From assembly GCF_006494655.1 (NCBI RefSeq), contig NZ_VHIM01000003.1:1-64000 (forward strand): a DNA stretch of 64,000 nucleotides, read 5' to 3'. The DNA is from Arthrobacter agilis. GTDB taxonomy: Bacteria; Actinomycetota; Actinomycetes; Actinomycetales; Micrococcaceae. Positions 59,876 to 64,000 of the stretch are shown here, piece by piece (position 1 is the stretch's first letter; each line of letters opens with the position of its first letter). Made by a program: the position numbers and the translations under genes. Under the pieces are notes generated by a model that had not been told where the DNA came from, ran no database searches, and was given only the letters and a program-made list of their open reading frames with translations.

Positions 59876-60552
59876 GCGACCTCTCCCCCAGCCGCCTCGG
59901 CTGCCGCCTGCAGGATGAGCGCCGTCGACACGGCCCCCGGATCCTGGTGGCCGGCGCTGCGTTCCCCGAGATAGCTCGCCCTGCCCTTCCGGGCGATCAG
60001 CGGCTCGGTCGCGACCGCGCCGGCGTGCGCCGCGTTGGCCGCGGCCGCGAGCACCTCGGGAGCGGTGGCACCGGCCAGGGCGGCGGTCTGCGCGGCTTCG
60101 GCGGCAGGCGTCCACGCATCGACCATGGTCTTGTCGCCCACCTCGGCCTTGCCCCGCGCGACGATCCCGTCCCGGGCGGCAGCGATCATCCCGGCCACCC
60201 CGGAGGGCTCGACGGCGGTCGCGTCACCGAGGGATGTCGCTGCTCGCAGGAAGGCCGTCCCGTACAAGGGGCCGGCGGCACCGCCCACGGTGGACATGAG
60301 GGTCATGGCCACGAGCTTGAGGACCGCGGCGGGCGTCTCCGGTGTGCCGTCGTCGAGCTTGGAGAGCACGGCACCGAAGCCCCGGTCCAGGTTCTCGCCG
60401 TGGTCCGCGTCGCCGATGGCGCGGTCCAGGTCGATGAGCAGGGCCCTGTTCTCGGAGACGACCTGCGCGGTGTCGCGCATCCACCGGACGGCCCAGGCGG
60501 TGTCGAGGGTCGTGGCGGCCCCGGCGTCACCCGCGGTTCCTTCCACGCTCAT
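59872..60552 (-). CDS. dhaL: Dihydroxyacetone kinase ADP-binding subunit DhaL
   Basis: 226 residues from ATG 60552, overlapping dhaK by 4 bp. Mg-ADP-binding motif [15 protein letters not shown] (Asp48, Asp50, His51) and [17 protein letters not shown]. Keeps ADP as a cofactor and phosphorylates dihydroxyacetone held by DhaK. Confidence 0.94.
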   Translation of the reverse strand: MSVEGTAGDAGAATTLDTAWAVRWMRDTAQVVSENRALLIDLDRAIGDADHGENLDRGFGAVLSKLDDGTPETPAAVLKLVAMTLMSTVGGAAGPLYGTAFLRAATSLGDATAVEPSGVAGMIAAARDGIVARGKAEVGDKTMVDAWTPAAEAAQTAALAGATAPEVLAAAANAAHAGAVATEPLIARKGRASYLGERSAGHQDPGAVSTALILQAAAEAAGGEVA

Positions 60553-61550
60553 GCTCCCCACCGCAGGGCGGCGGTGTGGACCGGTGTGTCCCACAGCTCG
60601 AGCATCTCGTCGTCGGCACGCAGGACGGTCAGTGAGGCGCCCTGCATCTCGAGCGCGGTGATGTAGTTGCCGACGAGGGAACGCTCGATTCCCACGCCCA
60701 GGCCCTCGAGCAGCTGCGCCACCTTCCGGAAGACGATGTACAGCTCGCTCGCGGGGGTTCCGCCCATGCCGTTGACCATCACGATGGTGCGGTCCCCGGA
60801 GGTGAGCGAGAGGTCCGCGACGATGGGGTCGAGGAGCCGCTGCGTGATGCCGTCCGCGTCCTCCATCGCGATGCGGTGCCGGCCCGGTTCGCCGTGGATA
60901 CCGACGCCGATCTCGATCTCGTCCTCGGCGAGGTCGAAGCTCGGCACCCCTGCATGGGGCACGGTGCAGGCGGCGAGTGCGACACCCATGGAGCGCACGT
61001 TGTCCACCACGCGCTGGGCCACCGCCGTCACGCCGTCGAGACCGTCCCCGCGCTCCGCGGCCGCACCGGCGATCCGCTCGACGAGGACCGTCCCGCCCAC
61101 CCCGCGCCGGCCGGCCGTGTACAGGGAGTCCTCCACGGCGACGTCGTCGTTCACGAGGACGGAGCGGACGGACACGCCGTCGGCCTCCGCCATCTCGGCT
61201 GCGGTCTCGAAGTTCAGGACGTCGCCCGTGTAATTCTTCACGATGTGTAGGACGCCGGCTCCGCCGTCGACCGCGGCGGTGGCGGGGATGATCTGGTCAG
61301 GAGTGGGCGAGGTGAAGACGGCACCGGGCACGGCGGCATCGAGCATGCCCCTGCCGACGAAGCCCGCGTGGAGGGGCTCGTGCCCGCTGCCCCCGCCGGA
61401 GACCAGACCCACCTTGCCCTGCACGGGGGCGTCCTTGCGGGTGATGAACAACGGCTGGGGGTGGACGGTCACGAGGTCGGCGTGGGCGATGCCGAAACCT
61501 TCGACGGACTCGTCGACCACGGCCCTGGGGTCATTGATGAGCTTCTTCAC
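60549..61550 (-). CDS. dhaK: Dihydroxyacetone kinase substrate-binding subunit DhaK
   Basis: 333 residues from GTG 61550 ([15 protein letters not shown]); a 24-codon extension upstream lacks similarity. The phosphate/DHA loop is SGGGSGHEP (51–59), catalytic Asp110 is in NYTGDVLNF, and His219 in VGIHGEPG forms the covalent hemiaminal with dihydroxyacetone. First gene of dhaKLM. Confidence 0.94.
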   Translation of the reverse strand: MKKLINDPRAVVDESVEGFGIAHADLVTVHPQPLFITRKDAPVQGKVGLVSGGGSGHEPLHAGFVGRGMLDAAVPGAVFTSPTPDQIIPATAAVDGGAGVLHIVKNYTGDVLNFETAAEMAEADGVSVRSVLVNDDVAVEDSLYTAGRRGVGGTVLVERIAGAAAERGDGLDGVTAVAQRVVDNVRSMGVALAACTVPHAGVPSFDLAEDEIEIGVGIHGEPGRHRIAMEDADGITQRLLDPIVADLSLTSGDRTIVMVNGMGGTPASELYIVFRKVAQLLEGLGVGIERSLVGNYITALEMQGASLTVLRADDEMLELWDTPVHTAALRWGA

Positions 61551-61689
61551 GACGGCGGCTCCTAGCCTGCGAACGGACAGTTGACAGCCGGCAGCCCGCC
61601 TCACATGGACCACTCCGGCCACTGGACACGTTACCGTCCGTTCTCCGGCCTGCCTATAGCCCGGAACGCCGACCAGCAGGGCGTTAACG

Positions 61690-61730
61690 ACCTGAGGGAG
61701 GGGCCCGAAACCGGGCGCCCTCCCTCAGGT
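61690..61730 (-). terminator. Terminator of the csbD gene
   Basis: ACCTGAGGGAGG and CCTCCCTCAGGT, extended by GGCCCG/CGGGC with a bulge, form a long stem 37 bp after the csbD stop on the minus strand. Confidence 0.65.
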
Positions 61731-61766
61731 ACTCGGGCCTCCCGCGTGCGGGCCGGCCCGGTTCGA

Positions 61767-61943
61767 TCAGTTGTGCTTGAACGCGTCCTTGACGTTCTCG
61801 CCCGCGTCCTTCAGGCTCGAACTCGCCTGGTCCTTGTGGCCCTCGGCTTCGGTGTCCTTGTCGCCGGTCGCCTTGCCGAGGCCTTCCTTGAGCTTGCCGC
61901 CCATATCCTGGCCCTTGTTCCCGATCTTGTCATCCAGTCCCAT
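61767..61943 (-). CDS. CsbD-family stress protein
   Basis: 58 residues from ATG 61943 with GGAGG upstream. The CsbD pattern is MGLDDKIGNKGQDMGGKLKE with GKATGDKDTEAEG, a small charged helical protein with predicted general-stress function. Its promoter region contains GTAAGACTACTTAGC, a weak relative of the motif before the DUF2382 gene. Confidence 0.9.
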   Translation of the reverse strand: MGLDDKIGNKGQDMGGKLKEGLGKATGDKDTEAEGHKDQASSSLKDAGENVKDAFKHN

Positions 61944-62065
61944 GATGCGGACCTCCTTCAGTCGGCGTACGGCCACCGGTTCCGGTGGCGTTCCAGCATC
62001 CCCGAAGGAATGCTAAGTAGTCTTACCTTATCCCCGCAGCCCCGTGGACGCCAGCCCGCCCGAGC

Positions 62066-62575
62066 TCACAGTTGCCTGATCATCCGTGTGTTGCCGAGGG
62101 TGTTCGGCTTCACCCGTGCAAGATCCAGGAACTCGGCGATCCCCTCGTCGTGCGAGCGGAGGAGTTCCGAGTAGATCTGCGGGTCGACGGCGGACTGGTC
62201 CGCCATCACCTCGAAGCCGTGCCGGCGGAAGAACCCGACCTCGAAGGTCAGGCAGAAGACGCGGCTGACCCCGTAGCCGCGGGCCTCGGCGAGCAGCTCC
62301 TCGACCAGCGCACGGCCCACCCCCTGCCCCCGGGCCGCGGGGGACGTGGCCAGCGTGCGCACCTCCGCGAGATCCTCCCACATGACGTGCAGCGCACCGC
62401 ACCCGAGCACCTCGCCGGCCCCGGACTCGGCGATGCGGAACTCGGGCAGCCCCTCGTAGTAGGCCACCGTCTCCTTCGCCATGAGGATGCGTTCCTCCGC
62501 GAGCGGCTCGACGAGGGACTTGATCGCGGGCACGTCCGACGTGCGGGCGCGGCGGATGCTGAAGGACGTTGTCAT
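62066..62575 (-). CDS. Amino-acid N-acetyltransferase (GNAT, ArgA-like)
   Basis: 169 residues from ATG 62575 (a second ATG at 62584 adds three). Single GNAT domain with SIRRARTSDVPAIKSLVEPL at the start and the acetyl-CoA loop LATSPAARGQGVGRALVEEL (Q/RxxGxG/A). The later EVGFFRRHGFEV and SELLRSHDEGIAEFL are typical of stand-alone actinobacterial N-acetylglutamate synthases. Probably the first step of arginine synthesis. Confidence 0.88.
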   Translation of the reverse strand: MTTSFSIRRARTSDVPAIKSLVEPLAEERILMAKETVAYYEGLPEFRIAESGAGEVLGCGALHVMWEDLAEVRTLATSPAARGQGVGRALVEELLAEARGYGVSRVFCLTFEVGFFRRHGFEVMADQSAVDPQIYSELLRSHDEGIAEFLDLARVKPNTLGNTRMIRQL

Positions 62576-62610
62576 TGTGTCCACTCTACAAAGCCGCCCC
62601 GCCCCGCCTC

Positions 62611-64000
62611 CTACAGACCGAGCTCCCGGGGCAGCTCCCGCTCCTCGCCGAGGAGGTTCGCGGCGAGAAAGGACTCCACCACCCCGTACCAGACCCGCGC
62701 GTGCTGCGGCTTCAGGATCCAGTGATTCTCGTCCGGGAAGTAGAGGAAGCGGTGCGGCGTGACGCCGTCGTCGTCCGCAGGCAGCCGGGATGCGGAGAGG
62801 AGGTCGTACCAGAGCCGCAGGCCCTCACCGATGGGCACGCGGTAGTCCTTGTCCCCGTGGATGACCAGCATGGGCGTGCCGATGTTCCCGATATGGGCGT
62901 GGGGGGAATTCTCCGCCATCGCCTCCGGGGTCATCTCGCGCGCCCAGTAGTAGGCGGCATCGGTGGTTCCGCCGAACTGGTCGAGGGCCCACAGGCTGGC
63001 GTGCGTGACGATGGCCTTGAATCGGTCGGTGTGCCCCGCCACCCAGTTCGCCATGTAGCCGCCGAAGCTGCCGCCCATGGCTGCGATCCGTGTCGCGTCG
63101 ATGTCCTGGCGCGCGGCGAGGTCGTCCGTCGCGGCCATGAGGTCGGTATAGGGCGAGCTCCCCCACTCGCCCCAGCCGCGGTCCACCATGTGCTGCCCGT
63201 AGCCGGTGGACAGCGCCGGGTCCGGCAGCAGCACCGCGTAACCGCGCGCAGCCATGATCCAGGGCGTCCAGCGCCAGCTCCACGCGTTCCATGACCCGAC
63301 GGGCCCTCCGTGGATCCACAGCAGTGCCGGCACGGGCGATTGGGCCGAGGCTCCTTCGGGCAGGACGAGCCAGGACTTCACGGGCTGCCCGTCCTCGCCC
63401 ACCGACTCCACACGCTCGAGCGTTCCCGGGAGTTCGGGACGTTCAGCAGGATTCTGCAGGCGGTCGGTGACCCCGCTCTCGAGGTCGATGCGCACTACTT
63501 CCGCAGGGAACAGATAGGAGCTGCGGACAGCGTAGGCCGTCGTCCCGTCCGGCGAGAGCCGGACATCGGAGTAGGCCGCTGCATCTTCCGTGACCCTGCG
63601 GACGTCACCGGTTGCGACGTCGAGCACGAAGACGGGCGATGCGCCGTCCTCGTCCGCCGTCACGACGAGCGCCGAGCCGTCGGGCAGCCAGGCAGCGGGC
63701 GAGGGCCAGCGATCCCAGTCCGCGGCGAGCGGACGCGGTTCGCCTCCACCGAGAGGCAGGAGCAGCAGGCTGGTCTGCGGTGCGAGGTCGGCGCTCGTGC
63801 GGCGGTCGCGGCTGACCACGAGGAATCGGCCGTCGGGGCTCACGGGGCCCGGCGCGTAGTCGTGCTCGCGGTCGTCCAGCAGGACGGCGAGTTCCTTCGT
63901 CGCGAGGTCCACCCGTATCAGCACGCTGCGCTCGGACCCGCGCTCCTCGGGGACGGTGAGGGAGGAGTACAGGGCGGAACCGTCGGGGCTGAGCACGGCG
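62611..64000 (-). CDS. S9-family peptidase (prolyl oligopeptidase-like), N-terminus outside the window
   Basis: At least 461 residues are visible; the start lies beyond 64000. An N-terminal WD/beta-propeller-like region (LSPDGSALYSSLTVPEERGS, ARPLSPDGRFL pattern repeats) precedes the alpha/beta hydrolase. Catalytic Ser in MGGSFGGYMANW, Asp in VIHGDKDYRVPIG, and His in FPDENHWILKP. Cleaves short peptides, as in acylaminoacyl-peptidase or dipeptidyl-peptidase types. No signal can be judged. Confidence 0.9.
   Translation of the reverse strand, partial: AVLSPDGSALYSSLTVPEERGSERSVLIRVDLATKELAVLLDDREHDYAPGPVSPDGRFLVVSRDRRTSADLAPQTSLLLLPLGGGEPRPLAADWDRWPSPAAWLPDGSALVVTADEDGASPVFVLDVATGDVRRVTEDAAAYSDVRLSPDGTTAYAVRSSYLFPAEVVRIDLESGVTDRLQNPAERPELPGTLERVESVGEDGQPVKSWLVLPEGASAQSPVPALLWIHGGPVGSWNAWSWRWTPWIMAARGYAVLLPDPALSTGYGQHMVDRGWGEWGSSPYTDLMAATDDLAARQDIDATRIAAMGGSFGGYMANWVAGHTDRFKAIVTHASLWALDQFGGTTDAAYYWAREMTPEAMAENSPHAHIGNIGTPMLVIHGDKDYRVPIGEGLRLWYDLLSASRLPADDDGVTPHRFLYFPDENHWILKPQHARVWYGVVESFLAANLLGEERELPRELGL

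Overview
The window is high-GC actinobacterial DNA (strong G/C bias at third codon positions, many GTG starts) and reads like a chromosome of a Micrococcaceae member, Arthrobacter or a close relative. Supporting signs are a DUF4193 zinc-ribbon protein, a radA–disA–mutY block, a GTTCACC-type PHO box, a DtxR/IdeR-type iron box, an acyl-CoA desaturase paired with a ferredoxin reductase, and an ECF41-like sigma factor. The assignment is inferred from family content, not from a marker gene.

Left edge (1–2.3 kb): a visibly more AT-rich patch holds the 3' end of an ISL3-type insertion sequence and a minus-strand set of a 46-codon acidic ORF, a RelA/SpoT-like nucleotidyltransferase-fold protein and a DUF262 (GmrS/ParB-like) protein. 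The IS has replaced the end of the DUF262 gene. This is the most interesting part of the window and a candidate accessory (defence or toxin-type) system.

2.3–9 kb is a beta-galactoside utilisation locus: a divergent LacI regulator, twin palindromic operators, two ABC permeases, a binding lipoprotein and a GH42 beta-galactosidase. 9–11.3 kb has a cupin, an ECF41 sigma factor and small proteins. 11.4–15.5 kb is a siderophore ABC importer under an iron box. 15.6–22.3 kb is mixed: VOC protein, DUF2382 stress protein, AEC carrier, esterase-like hydrolase, DUF4193, SOUL heme-binding protein, AlkA-like glycosylase and a PucR-type regulator. 22.4–24.7 kb encodes the reductase/desaturase pair. 24.9–28.2 kb encodes Pta-AckA acetate metabolism, followed by small exporters (YnfA, AzlCD) and a zinc alcohol dehydrogenase.

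31–36.4 kb holds a large GDPD–GH15 fusion, a DUF445 membrane protein, an EcsC-like gene that appears frameshifted, and a GlsB/YeaQ membrane protein. 37–41.4 kb is the fructose operon (DeoR regulator, FruK, FruABC PTS, HPr). 41.6–46.2 kb has a double-HTH membrane protein, a secreted endonuclease/phosphatase-fold protein, a ZIP metal transporter and tRNA-Lys. 46.3–53.3 kb has low- and high-affinity phosphate uptake (DUF47-Pit, PstSCAB) with a PHO box before pstS. 53.3–59.1 kb has a FUSC protein, RadA, DisA, an anchored secreted protein and MutY. 59.1–61.6 kb is the PTS-dependent dihydroxyacetone kinase (DhaKLM). The window ends with CsbD, a GNAT acetyltransferase and a partial S9 peptidase.

Functional themes are carbohydrate uptake, PTS phosphotransfer (FruA, HPr and DhaM all need an EI that is not in the window), phosphate and iron acquisition, and stress proteins, several of which share an upstream AAGCATGCT-like motif.
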